NCBI RefSeq assembly: GCF_900290115.1
Contig: NZ_LT985748.1
Span: 62,001-126,000, forward strand
DNA from: Alistipes sp. Marseille-P5061
GTDB lineage: Bacteria; Bacteroidota; Bacteroidia; Bacteroidales; Rikenellaceae
Direction of reading: 5' to 3'
Length of the DNA: 64,000 nt
Part shown: positions 24,005 through 33,007 of the stretch, one piece after another
Layout: every line of letters starts with the position of its first letter
How positions within the stretch are numbered: the first letter of the stretch is position 1
Made by a program: the position numbers and the translations under genes
Notes under the pieces: model-generated
The model's input: only the letters and a program-made list of their open reading frames with translations
What the model was told of the DNA's origin: nothing
The model's database searches: none

Positions 24005-24556
24005 ATGCACCGATTCCGCCTGCTTCCGCTCATGCTTCTGGCATTCCTCTCGGCTGAGGCCTGCAACCCCTCTGACGAGGAGCCCTATCGACCCGGAACA
24101 TCCGTACAACCCGAGGAACCTGGGGAGTCGGGCGGTGACGGAGAGAACAATCCGGACAAAGACCCGGACGAGGATACGATGAACAGCAATACGATTACCT
24201 TGACAGCCGGCGGCCGCTCGTTTACGGCCACGCTGGTCGAAAACCAGGCGACGGAGGCTTTGAAGGCCCGCCTCGCACAGGGACCCGTCGACATCCGCAT
24301 GGAGGATTACGGCGACATGGAGAAGGTGGGCAGCTTCGGCTTTTCGCTGCCCCGCAACGACGCTTCGACCACCACGTCGCCCGGTGACATGGTGCTCTAT
24401 CAGGGCAATTCGCTGGTGATTTTCTACGGCTCGAACTCGTGGAGCTACACCCGTCTGGGGCGTCTCGACGACGCCTCGACCCGCGAGCGCGTGCTCGAAC
24501 TGCTCGGCGGTGTGGGCACCGTGACGGTGACCCTTTCGCTCGGCACGGAGCGTTGA
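24005..24556 (+). CDS. Cyclophilin-like fold lipoprotein
   Basis: 183 residues. A lipoprotein signal (MHRFRLLPLMLLAFLSAEAC) is followed by a ~40-residue acidic, Pro/Gly-rich linker (EEPYRPGTSVQPEEPGESGGDGENNPDKDPDED). The folded part, residues ~62-180, matches the cyclophilin-like domain family of small bacterial proteins: TITLTAGGRSFTATLVENQATEALKARLAQGPVDIRMEDYGDMEKVG, then SPGDMVLYQGNSLVIFYGSNSWSYTRLGRL. This family resembles the peptidyl-prolyl isomerase fold, but isomerase activity is not established for it. It is anchored by lipid and probably exposed outside the inner membrane. It is monocistronic with its own promoter. Confidence 0.82.
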   Translation: MHRFRLLPLMLLAFLSAEACNPSDEEPYRPGTSVQPEEPGESGGDGENNPDKDPDEDTMNSNTITLTAGGRSFTATLVENQATEALKARLAQGPVDIRMEDYGDMEKVGSFGFSLPRNDASTTTSPGDMVLYQGNSLVIFYGSNSWSYTRLGRLDDASTRERVLELLGGVGTVTVTLSLGTER

Positions 24557-24744
24557 GGCCGGGACCCGTGTGGCTGCGGGCGGCGTCGAACGACCTGCGT
24601 CGAACGGCTGGCGCGGCAGAACGGGGCCGCCCGAAGCGTGGAGCCCGGGTGACGAACCGGGGCGATGAACCGGTCGTACGGGGCCGCATGGGCGGCTATC
24701 GGATGAGGAGCGGGGCGCTCCGACATGGAAAAGTGCTTTCCTGG

Positions 24745-24775
24745 TTGGTTGGGGAGCCCCTTTTTCGTATCTTTG
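24745..24775 (+). promoter_or_regulatory. Promoter of the GH5 gene
   Basis: TTGG (24745-24748), a 19-bp spacer, then TATCTTTG (24768-24775): a complete Bacteroidetes promoter 25 bp before the start codon. Confidence 0.75.
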
Positions 24776-24800
24776 TCTCCAACCTCTAAATCCCGATACC

Positions 24801-26084
24801 GTGAAATCTCTCTTCAAACTCTGCCTCTGCATGTTCGCGGGGCTGGCCTGCAGCTGCGGCACCGCGGAGGACGGCGATGCGTTCGTCCGCGTCGAGAACG
24901 GCCGCTTCGTGCTCGACGGCAAACCCTGCTACTTCCTGGGTACCAACTTCTGGTACGGCCCCATCCTCGGCTCGAAGGGCCCCGGCGGCGACCGCGAACG
25001 CCTGGCGCGGGAGCTCGATACGCTGGCCGCCTGCGGCGTGACGAACCTGCGCGTGCTGGTGGGGGCCGACGGCGGCGGGGGAGTCCCCTCCAAAATCGAA
25101 CCGACGCTCCAGTACGTCCCCGGCAAGTACAACGACGAGCTGCTCGACGGTCTGGACTACTTCCTCGCCGAGCTGGGACGGCGCGGCATGAAGGCCGTGC
25201 TCTACCTGACCAATTCGTGGGAGTGGTCGGGCGGCTATTCGCAATACCTGGCCTGGACAGGTGCCGGCAAGCCGGCCATCCCGGCCGTCGACGGCTATGA
25301 GGCCTACGTCGAGTATGTCTCGCACTTCATCCCCAGCCGCGAGGCCCGCGCGCTGCTCGAGGAGCACGTGCGCTTCATCGTCGGCCGCACGAACCGCTAT
25401 ACGGGGCTCCGGTATGCCGACGACCCGGCCATCTTCTCGTGGCAGATTTGCAACGAGCCGCGCCCCTTCGGCGAGCAGAACAAGGAGGCCTTCGCCGAGT
25501 GGATTGCCCGGACGGCGCGGCTGATTCGCTCGCTCGACGCCAACCACATGATTTCGACCGGTTCGGAGGGCTTCTATGGCTGCGAGGCCGACATGGAGCT
25601 GGTGGAGCGCATCCACGCCGTGCCCGAAATCTCCTACGTGAACCTCCATATCTGGCCCTATAACTGGAACTGGACGCCGCGCAAGGACCCCGCTTCGGGG
25701 CTTCGGAACTCGATGGAGGAGACCCGCCGCTACATCGACCGCCATCTGTAGGTTGCCGCGCGGCTGGGCAAACCGGCCGTCATCGAGGAGTTCGGCTACC
25801 CGCGCGACAGCGTGCGCTACGAGCGGGGCAGCGCCACCTCGCTGCGCGACGCCTACTACACCTGCATCTGCGACCGGTTGCTTGCCTCGAAGCGCGAAGG
25901 AGGGCTGCTCGCCGGGGCCAACTTCTGGGCGTGGGGCGGTGAGGCGCATCCGGCCCACACGTTCTGGCAGGCGGGCGACGTCTACTGCGGCGACCCGGCA
26001 CAGGAGCCCCAGGGGCTCTACTCGGTCTTCGACGACGACACGACCGTCGGGCTCATCCGCCGCACGGCCCGCGAGCTGAAGTAG
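24801..26084 (+). pseudogene. GH5 endo-beta-mannanase interrupted by in-frame TAG
   Basis: One frame runs from ATG 24801 to TAG 26084 (427 codons) but codon 317 is TAG (25749-25751). A lipoprotein signal (CMFAGLACSC) precedes a GH5 barrel resembling GH5_7 mannanases: RFVLDGKPCYFLGTNFWYGPILGS, then ICNEPRP with acid/base Glu219, and HIWPYNWNW. After the stop the frame continues VAARLGKPAVIEEFGYPRD, which contains the nucleophile (Glu330), and ends with a normal C-terminus (ANFWAWGGEA...). The truncated product would lack the nucleophile and be inactive. One C-to-T change (CAG to TAG) explains it. A sequencing error or readthrough cannot be excluded. The promoter and both halves are otherwise intact, so the lesion is recent. 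Confidence 0.88.
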
Positions 26085-26119
26085 CCTTCCGGAGGCGGTG
26101 CCGGTAGCGGCCGGTACGC

Positions 26120-26230
26120 ATGGCGGCCCGACATCCCGGACGTCCCATGCAGCTCCGGGTGCTCCCGACCCCCGGGTGCTCCCGACCCCCGGACGCTCCC
26201 GAGCAGCCCCGACACCCCGGACACCCCGTG
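26120..26230. repeat. GC-rich imperfect repeats upstream of the TPR regulators
   Basis: Variants of GCTCCCGACCCCCGG and CCCGGACACC recur several times between 26135 and 26230. This is part of a 324-bp gap with no gene other than the promoter at 26273-26303. Confidence 0.5.
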
Positions 26231-26272
26231 CGGCAAAAAGCGGGCGACGCGACCAACAATGAATCTTTTCTG

Positions 26273-26303
26273 TTGCGTCGTTTCATCGAAAATGTTATCT
26301 TTG
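26273..26303 (+). promoter_or_regulatory. Promoter of the tandem TPR regulators
   Basis: TTG (26273-26275) and TATCTTTG (26296-26303) are about 20 bp apart, 105 bp before the ATG at 26409. Confidence 0.6.
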
Positions 26304-26408
26304 TATGCAACGGACTCCCGCCCGGCTCTTCGATTGCGTCGGGGAACCGGGCCGGCCCTTGCTGGCCGGAGCTCCTTCCCGGCGGGAATCCCTGCAACAT
26401 GCACGGCC

Positions 26409-27829
26409 ATGCCCAGAATCATCAGAATCCCGATATTGGCAGCCCTGACCCTGACGGCTGCACTCCTCTTCCTGACCTCGGCCGCCCGCCCCGCTTCGGA
26501 GCCGGCCGACGTGCGGATTTCGGCCATGCTGGACTCCGCACGGCATTGCGAAAGCTCCGGAAAGGAGGAGGTCGCCATGGCGTGGTACGCCCGCGCCGAA
26601 CGTCTTGCCCCGGAGGCCGAATCCGATACGCTCAAGGGGCGCCTGTATGCTGCCGTCGCCCGGCTCTACGACCGGGTGCTGCTGGATGCCAGCTGCGCCG
26701 GACCCTACTACGAACGCGCTGCGAATCGTTTCTGCACGGCGGCGATACGGCGGGATTCGTAAGGGCGCGGCTCGAAAGCATCGGCAGTCTGATTATCGGG
26801 AACCGTCCCGACGAGGCTGCCTGCCGGTTGCGGGAGCTGACGCGGAGCCTTTGCGGAAATTCGCGCTTCGACTCCTCCGTCGCACTCATGGAGGCGCGGC
26901 TCGCCCTCCGTTCCGGCGCGAAGGAGCGTGCCGGGAGCCTTCTGAAGAGAGCCCTGGCTGCGGGCGGCGGCGCCGCGACCGACTGGCTCGGCGTCGGCGA
27001 GATACGGCTTGCTCTGGGAGATACGGAGGGGGCGGCCGCGGCCCTCGACTCCGTGGCCGCGTACCGGAGCAACCTGCTCGGAAGTCCGGCCTGCCTCAGG
27101 CTCCGCTCCGAGGTGCTCTCCCGTCAGGGCCGGGATTTGGCGGCGCTCGAGGTCTTCAAGCAATACCGCTCCATCAAGGACTCGCTCGAGATGCGGGCGC
27201 GCTGGAGCAACGCCAAGTACATCAACGAACGGCATCAGCACGAACTCGCACTCGAAAAGTACCGGGGAACCCTGATGTTTGTCTTCGCTGGCATCGTCCT
27301 GCTGGTGGTCGTGATTGTCGGCATCGCGATTGTGCTGAAGAGGACCAAGGACGAGCAAATCCTGCTGAACCGGACCGAGGAGAGAGCACGGTTGAAAATC
27401 AAGGAGATACGTGCCGAGATTGCCATCCTCAAGGCGGTGTCGGGGCGGAATCCCGGCGAGTCGCCCGAGTTGCGGAGTCTCATCGTCGTGCGGCTCCGGC
27501 TTCTCGAGGAGTGCATGGCCAGCGTCCTCTCCTCGAAGGAGGACGGGGGCAGCCGCATCGACGAAATCCTCGACTCAATCAAGGAGGACCGGGAGTCGCT
27601 GAGGCTGACCTTCTGCATCATCCGGCCCCGGTTCATCGAGCGCCTCGAGGAGCGGGGGCTCACGCGCGAACAAATCAACATCTGCTGTCTCTACGCCATC
27701 GGCATGAGCGGCAAGGAGATTATCGCCTACACCTCCAAGAAGCGCACCTACAACCTCAGCAGCGAGATTCGCGCAAAGCTCGGGCTCAACATGCACGATA
27801 CCAACCTCGGGAAGTACCTCCGGGAGCTG
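26409..27829 (+). pseudogene. TPR-membrane-HTH regulator A, frameshifted
   Basis: The N-terminal part (from ATG 26409: MPRIIRIPILAALTLTAALLFLTSAAR, then TPR-like helices) runs into a stop at 26760. The protein continues in the next frame from about 26745 (AGFVRARLESIGSLIIGNRPDEAACRLRELT). Joined, it has TPR-like repeats, a transmembrane helix (GTLMFVFAGIVLLVVVIVGIAIVLKR), a coiled coil and a C-terminal helix-turn-helix-like end (LTREQINICCLYAIGMSGKEIIAYTSKKRTYNLSSEIRAKLGLNMHDTNLGKYLRE). The C-terminus closely matches that of regulator B just downstream. No stop separates it from B: the frame runs on into B's signal peptide and ends at 28024. One base lost near 26745-26762 would explain the break. 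Confidence 0.75.
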
Positions 27830-29457
27830 CTCTGCCTCTGCTGCGCCGTTGTGCTGTTTGCCGTCGCCGGCTGTTCCGGCCCCGCTCCGGCACGCATGGA
27901 GGGCGTCTCGACCGAATTTCGGCGCTCATGCGCTCCGATGCCGATAGCGCATTTTGCCTGCTGCGTGCGATTCCCCGGGACAGCCTCTGCACGCGGGAGC
28001 TCCGGGCCCGTTTTGCGGTGCTGATGTCGATGGCCTACGACCGGAACTACATTGACGTGCCCAACGACTCGCTGATTCGCACGGCTGTCGATTACTACCG
28101 GCACCACGGAACCCCCGACGACAAGGTCCGCACGCTTTATTATCTGGGAAATACCTATCTGTGCGCCTACGATTACGAGTCGGCCATCCGAACCTTCCTC
28201 CAGGCGGAGAAGTATGCCGACCGGGTGACCGATTTGCCGATTCTGGCCCTGCTCTACAACACCTCGGCCTATATCTATGTCAAAATCAAGGACCCCAAGG
28301 CCGTGGACTACTATCGCAAGTCGGCCGACGTGTTCTATCAGGCGCGCGATACGAACCGGGCAATCCGCTCGCTGCTCTACCGGACCATCGTCTGTCAGGA
28401 AATCGGCGCCGACAGCATCGGGGAGGTGACCTGGCAGGAGATTGAATGGAACAGGAGGTATGCCGACAAGGAGTTCCTGCATCAATACTACGGCATCAAG
28501 ATTGACCGCGGCATCGAGCGGAACGACCGCGAGGCTGTGGCCTCGGCCCTCGACGAGTACCTGACCCGCTATGCCGACGCCCGGAAGATAGAGTGGGGCA
28601 ATGTCGGCGATGCGCAGATGTTCCTGGGCCGGTTTGCCGAGGCGCTCTCCTCCTGGCACCGGTTTAGCGAGCAGTTTTCGGCCAGGCGGCTGGACTGCGA
28701 GTATACCTTTTACTATCTCAAGACGGCCGCTTTGTACGATTCGCTTGGCTGCTACGACAAGGCCCTTGCCGAGTATCGGAAGTATGACCGGCTGACCGAT
28801 TCGCTGACGCGCAACGACCTGGCCAGCGACACGAAGTACCTCGAGGAGCGGAACATGCATGAACTGGCGTTGAAAAAGACCCGCAACCGGACCATGCTCT
28901 TCTCCATGCTCGGGGTCGCCCTCGTCATTCTGGCCTCCGCAATGATTTACGCCTATCGGGTCCGCCGGAGAATCAATCGGCGTCTGAGGACGGAAATCGA
29001 GCGGGACAAGGCGGAGCTGGAGAGCATGCAGGAGCAGCTCGACCGGCTCAGACAGCTGTCGGCCGAGGAGAACCGCCAGAAGATGGAAATCATCTGTGAA
29101 CGGCTCGAGACGCTCAACAGCTTTATCGCCAAGAGTTTCGTGCTCGGCAAGAGTGCCGGACGGGAAATCGTGAGCGAGATGGAGAATCTTGCCAAGGACC
29201 GTGACGCCTTTGTCGAATCCCTCTACGAAACCTTTACGCTGACCCATCCCGAATTCCTCGCCTTCCTCAGCCGGAAGGGGCTGTCGCGCGAGGAGACGTT
29301 CATCTGCTGCCTCTATGCAATCGGCCTCCAGGGCAAGGACATCATGGCCTACCTCGGACGCCGGCGCCACTATCTTGACAGCAGCGGAATCAGGGCCAAA
29401 CTCGGACTGACGGAGCATGACGTCAACCTCGGCAGATACCTTCGGAGCCGCTGTTAA
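27791..29457 (+). pseudogene. TPR-membrane-HTH lipoprotein regulator B, frameshifted near its start
   Basis: The lipoprotein signal (LLCLCCAVVLFAVAGCSG) is read in the frame of regulator A. The body resumes in another frame at about 27906 (RLDRISALMRSDADSAFCLLRAIPRDSLCTRELRARFAVLMSMAYD). Restoring one C in GAGGGCGTCTC gives a continuous ARMEGRLDRIS. The body has TPR repeats (LYYLGNTYLCAYDYESAIRTFLQAEKYA, ALAEYRKYDRLTDSLTRNDLASDTKYLEERNMHELA), a membrane helix (TMLFSMLGVALVILASAMIYAY), a coiled coil and an HTH-like end (LSREETFICCLYAIGLQGKDIMAYLGRRRHYLDSSGIRAKLGLTEHDVNLGRYL). Without the repair an ATG at 27928 could still give a signal-less protein of about 509 residues. It probably regulates the lipoprotein gene at 29642. 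Confidence 0.75.
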
Positions 29458-29526
29458 ACTTGCTGGGGTAACGTGCACGATATTTTTTTAACGGGCGTTG
29501 ATTTACAACGTGTTGCATCTTGAAAT

Positions 29527-29571
29527 GTTAAACTTTTCATTTTGAGGTAAAACCTTCCGCGGGTAATTTTG
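29527..29571 (+). promoter_or_regulatory. Promoter of the BACON lipoprotein gene with upstream AT-rich motif
   Basis: TTTG (29541-29544), a 19-bp spacer, and TAATTTTG (29564-29571) form a near-ideal Bacteroidetes promoter. The sequence just upstream, GTTAAACTTTTCATT (29527-29541), recurs with one base missing upstream of the Ig-like lipoprotein at 53290. Confidence 0.8.
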
Positions 29572-29641
29572 TATTCGTAAGAGTCAACTATTATCAAACT
29601 TAACCCCCAATGACCTTATGAAAAAATGACTCTCTTTCCCC

Positions 29642-31687
29642 ATGCTTCTCGGACTGATTTTATCCGTGGGAAGTTGCAGCAGCAGTGATGACGATGTCCT
29701 CGACCAGAGACCGGTTCTGACCCTTGCACAGAGCGAAGTGCAGGTTTCCGCCGAAGGCGGCAGCTGTACGGTCGTGTACAAACTGGAGAATCCCGTCGAA
29801 GGAGCCTCCCTAACGGTCAGCCCCGAAACTCAGGAGTGGGTCTCGGACTTCACGGTGGACGAAGCCGCGTCAACCATTGCCTTCAAGGTGGCGGCCAATA
29901 CGGCCAACGAGGAGCGAAGCGTCAAGGTCTCCGTCTCGTATCCCCGTCTCTCCGAGGAGCTCTCGTTCACCATCGTGCAGGCCGGAGTGGAGCCCGACCC
30001 CTTTGAAATCACAATCAAAGATGTGACGACCTCTTCGCTCACCGTAGATGTCACGCCGCGGGACAAGGAGATGACCTATGTCGTCTTCTGGAATACCCAG
30101 GAGTATATCGACAAGCTGTCGCTCGATACGGACGAGGCGCTTCATGAGGACGACCTGAAATACATCGAGTCGACGGGCTACTCCATCGCCGACTTCTGCA
30201 GCACGGGCGACCTGAAGGACAAGGTCCTGTCGGTCTATCCCGATACCGAGTATGTCGTCTATGCCTATGGAAGCGACGTGGAGAGCGGCGACATGCTCAC
30301 CGACATCGTTTATGCATATACCACAACCCCGGCTGTCGACAAGGTCGACGCCCGCTTCAAGATTGAAGCCGAAATCTACTCCACGATTGCCGACGTGACC
30401 GTCACCCCCGAAAACTACGACGGCTACTACTTCTTCGAGGCTTACGAAACCGCATCCATCGACCCGAGCCTCTCGCTGTTTGAAATCTGCTCGAACAGCT
30501 TCAACAATCTGGTCATGTCGTACGAAATGTTCGGCTACGCGAAGGAGGACATTCTTGCCTCCTGCAACAAGGGCCAGGGCTTCCGCCGGATTGAACTTCA
30601 GGCCGAAACGAAGTATACGGTCGTGGCATACGCCGTCTCCGAGGATTTGCTCGTATGCTCCGACCCCTCGGTGCTCGAAATCGAGACGAGCGCTGCCGTG
30701 ACCTCGAAGAACATCCTCGAAATCACCATCTCCAACCTCAAGGCGCGCAGTGCCGACGTCAAGATTACCACGACCAACGAAGACCCCTATGTCTACGTCC
30801 TGCTTGATGCGGAGGATTTGGACGAGGCCGGCGAGTCGAACCAGGAGGTGCTCGATTACATTACCTCCAACTACTATCTGGGTTACTATTCCATCGGAGA
30901 CGAGGAGTACTCCCTCTCGAAGCTCAGCCCCAACAGCAAATATGCGGTATGTGCATTCGGTTACCTCTCGGGAACGGTGACGACCGACCTCTTCCGTGCC
31001 GACTTCACCACCCCCGAAGCAACCGTCGGCAGCGTCTCCATCGAGATTCCCTGCGACGAATACTACGATATCGGAGCCATCTATGAAATCGACCCGTCGG
31101 CAGTTTCGGGCTGGGACAGCTTCTACGACGTATACCTCCCCCTGCAGCCGATTCTGACTCCCGAAGGCGCCACGGCGGACCTCTATTATGCCGTCTACGA
31201 CTATGAGTCCTATTTCGATACGACGTCCGATGCGGATTTGCAGGCCGAGGTTTATTATAACGCATGCTACCAGGAGCCGCGCAATCCGGAGGGTTCCCTC
31301 TACACGCTCTACTACGACGATACGGTGATTGCTCTCGGATTCGCCATCGACGAAGAGGGCAACTGGGGTCCTCTCTTCAAGAGCAAGCCCTTCACGATTA
31401 CCACCAGCGGCGTATCCGATGCACAGCAGTTCATCGACAAGTATGTGAATCTGTACAATCCCCAGTCGGCTCCGGCCACGCGGGCACCGCTGCTCACCAA
31501 GGCCAGCCGCGGCGAACGTTCCGACCTCGGCATGACTCCGGGGGTTACCCGGCGCGCAACGCCTGCGGCCCCGAAGCAGGTGACCTACCAGGGTGGCGAG
31601 CTGAAGGTTTTCCGCCCCAAATGCGAGGGGATGCCCGATTTCACGGGAACGGTGCCTGAATTCTCGCGTCGCTCACTTCGGGATTAA
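29642..31687 (+). CDS. BACON-domain surface lipoprotein with repeated beta modules
   Basis: 681 residues from ATG 29642. The expected start is ATG 29618 (MKK then in-frame TGA at 29627-29629, then LSFPMLLGLILSVGSC), so the natural signal peptide is interrupted at codon 4. From 29642 the protein keeps a hydrophobic stretch and lipobox (LILSVGSC) but no positive n-region. Residues ~22-110 are a BACON domain (VLTLAQSEVQVSAEGGSC...FTIVQAG). It is followed by at least two related FN3-like modules (FEITIKDVTTSSLTVDVTPRDKEMTYVVF; LEITISNLKARSADVKITTTNEDPYVYVLL) and a Tyr/Asp-rich C-terminal region. The protein is likely a surface binding protein; its ligand is unknown. It follows the TPR regulators and probably answers to them. 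Confidence 0.75.
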   Translation: MLLGLILSVGSCSSSDDDVLDQRPVLTLAQSEVQVSAEGGSCTVVYKLENPVEGASLTVSPETQEWVSDFTVDEAASTIAFKVAANTANEERSVKVSVSYPRLSEELSFTIVQAGVEPDPFEITIKDVTTSSLTVDVTPRDKEMTYVVFWNTQEYIDKLSLDTDEALHEDDLKYIESTGYSIADFCSTGDLKDKVLSVYPDTEYVVYAYGSDVESGDMLTDIVYAYTTTPAVDKVDARFKIEAEIYSTIADVTVTPENYDGYYFFEAYETASIDPSLSLFEICSNSFNNLVMSYEMFGYAKEDILASCNKGQGFRRIELQAETKYTVVAYAVSEDLLVCSDPSVLEIETSAAVTSKNILEITISNLKARSADVKITTTNEDPYVYVLLDAEDLDEAGESNQEVLDYITSNYYLGYYSIGDEEYSLSKLSPNSKYAVCAFGYLSGTVTTDLFRADFTTPEATVGSVSIEIPCDEYYDIGAIYEIDPSAVSGWDSFYDVYLPLQPILTPEGATADLYYAVYDYESYFDTTSDADLQAEVYYNACYQEPRNPEGSLYTLYYDDTVIALGFAIDEEGNWGPLFKSKPFTITTSGVSDAQQFIDKYVNLYNPQSAPATRAPLLTKASRGERSDLGMTPGVTRRATPAAPKQVTYQGGELKVFRPKCEGMPDFTGTVPEFSRRSLRD

Positions 31688-31724
31688 GGGGTAGAATACG
31701 AGTCAACAAGTGATTGCGAGAAAG

Positions 31725-31761
31725 AGAGCGACCCGACCGTCTTCGGACGGGGGTCGCTCTC
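31725..31761. terminator. Bidirectional terminator
   Basis: GAGAGCGACCC (31725-31735) pairs with GGGTCGCTCTC (31751-31761), and an inner ACCGTC-GACGG stem extends it. It is followed by CCTTTTC on the plus strand and TTTCTC on the minus strand, between convergent genes. Confidence 0.85.
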
Positions 31762-31828
31762 CCTTTTCATGCGGCAGGCCGGGCCTCGCGGCCGAGCCCC
31801 CCCGCCCGGCGGACGGCGGCAGCCTTTG

Positions 31829-32836
31829 CTATTGTTGGATGAAGTTGCGGAGGCGGTTGGCCGGGTTGAGCGGCCTCTGGTCCGTCAGTTCGAGCGACCG
31901 GACCATGTGGAGCGTCCCCTGCTTGTACTTCTGAAAATGCGCCGAGGCGATGTGCTTCTCATAGGCTGCGCGGCTCGCGTAGGTTTCGAGGATGGTGATT
32001 CGGCACGGGTTTTCCCGTTCGGAGACGGCATACATCGTCAGCACGCCCGGCTCGGTGCGCAGCGAGACTTCGCCCACTTCGGCGGCGAAGCGCATATATT
32101 CGTCGAGATACTCCGGCCGGACCTCAATCTTCGAGAGGCGCACGATGCCGTCCCCGGCCATCGGCTCCTTGGCGCACATCGACGGTTCGCTGTCGAGCCG
32201 CAGACAGCGTCCGAGCACCTCGCCCGTGGAGAGGTAGGAGTAGGTCGGGAACTCGAACAGCACGGGCTTCAGCCGCGTGTAGTCGAGCCGTCCGCGTTCG
32301 TCCAACACCTCCGGCGAGGCGTAGGTCGCCGCAATCGAGCAGATGAAGTTGTCGAAGCCCTCCGTCTCGTAAATATCCACGACGTCGCACGCCATCGTCA
32401 GCGGCGAGCGGTCAATCACCGGCGCGCCGTTTGCGCCCCGATGCCAGGCGAAGGCCTGCGACTTGTCCTCGCGGGCACCGCTTACGCTTCCCACATAGTC
32501 GGCTTCGGGGAGCATCTCATGGCTGACGAGGTTGACCGAGAGCTTGCGCGAGGCGCGGATTCCCCGGTTGGTGTAGTGGCTCTGGCTCATGCTGACCAGA
32601 ATCCGGTCGAGGCCGATAACCCCGACATGTGCCACGACGAGCCAGTTGACGCGGCCGTCGACCTCGGCCCCGACGACCGTCAGCGGCATGGGGTAGAGTG
32701 CCAGGGTGTTTCCTATGAGTTTCTTTTCCATGGTGGTTGTATTTGATGAATTCGACGGTTGAGCCTGCGCCTTGCCGTCGCCCGAGAGCATCAGGCCCAG
32801 CAGCAGGCACGCGAAAGTGAAGATGCGCTTTGTCAT
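31829..32836 (-). CDS. Flavin reductase-like / antibiotic-biosynthesis-monooxygenase fusion with signal peptide
   Basis: 335 residues. A signal peptide (MTKRIFTFACLLLGLMLSGDGKAQAQ) is joined to MEKKLIGNTLALYPMPLTVVGAEVDGRVNWLVVAHVGVIGLDRILVSMSQSHYTNRGI, the start of an FMN-binding split-barrel domain of the flavin reductase family (to about residue 215). From ~225 a second domain (GIVRLSKIEVRPEYLDEYMRFAAEVGEVSLRTEPGVLTMYAVSERENPCRITILETYASRAAYEKHIASAHFQKY) matches the ABM fold. The ATG at 32731 would give a cytoplasmic form without the signal, but the promoter lies upstream of 32836. The gene is divergent from the AraC regulator at 33008, which likely controls it. The substrate is unknown. 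Confidence 0.83.
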   Translation of the reverse strand: MTKRIFTFACLLLGLMLSGDGKAQAQPSNSSNTTTMEKKLIGNTLALYPMPLTVVGAEVDGRVNWLVVAHVGVIGLDRILVSMSQSHYTNRGIRASRKLSVNLVSHEMLPEADYVGSVSGAREDKSQAFAWHRGANGAPVIDRSPLTMACDVVDIYETEGFDNFICSIAATYASPEVLDERGRLDYTRLKPVLFEFPTYSYLSTGEVLGRCLRLDSEPSMCAKEPMAGDGIVRLSKIEVRPEYLDEYMRFAAEVGEVSLRTEPGVLTMYAVSERENPCRITILETYASRAAYEKHIASAHFQKYKQGTLHMVRSLELTDQRPLNPANRLRNFIQQ

Positions 32837-32864
32837 GGTTGGACTGTTCCAGAGTTTTACATCG

Positions 32865-32872
32865 CAAAGGTA
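32865..32872 (-). promoter_or_regulatory. -7 element of the flavin reductase-ABM gene
   Basis: TACCTTTG on the minus strand, 29 bp upstream of the start codon at 32836. Confidence 0.6.
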
Positions 32873-32945
32873 GCGGTTCGCCCGCCTGTGCAGGTACCGT
32901 AACCCCGGAAGTTCATACCCGTTTTACCGAATCGTCCGCCGACCG

Positions 32946-32978
32946 ATTGGGAGATATGCCCGGGAATTGTTAATTTTG
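32946..32978 (+). promoter_or_regulatory. Promoter of the AraC regulator
   Basis: TTGG (32946-32949) and TAATTTTG (32971-32978) with a 21-bp spacer, 30 bp before the ATG. It is back to back with the divergent promoter at 32865. Confidence 0.65.
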
Positions 32979-33007
32979 TTGAGACAACTCCTCAAGCCTT
33001 TTCCCCG

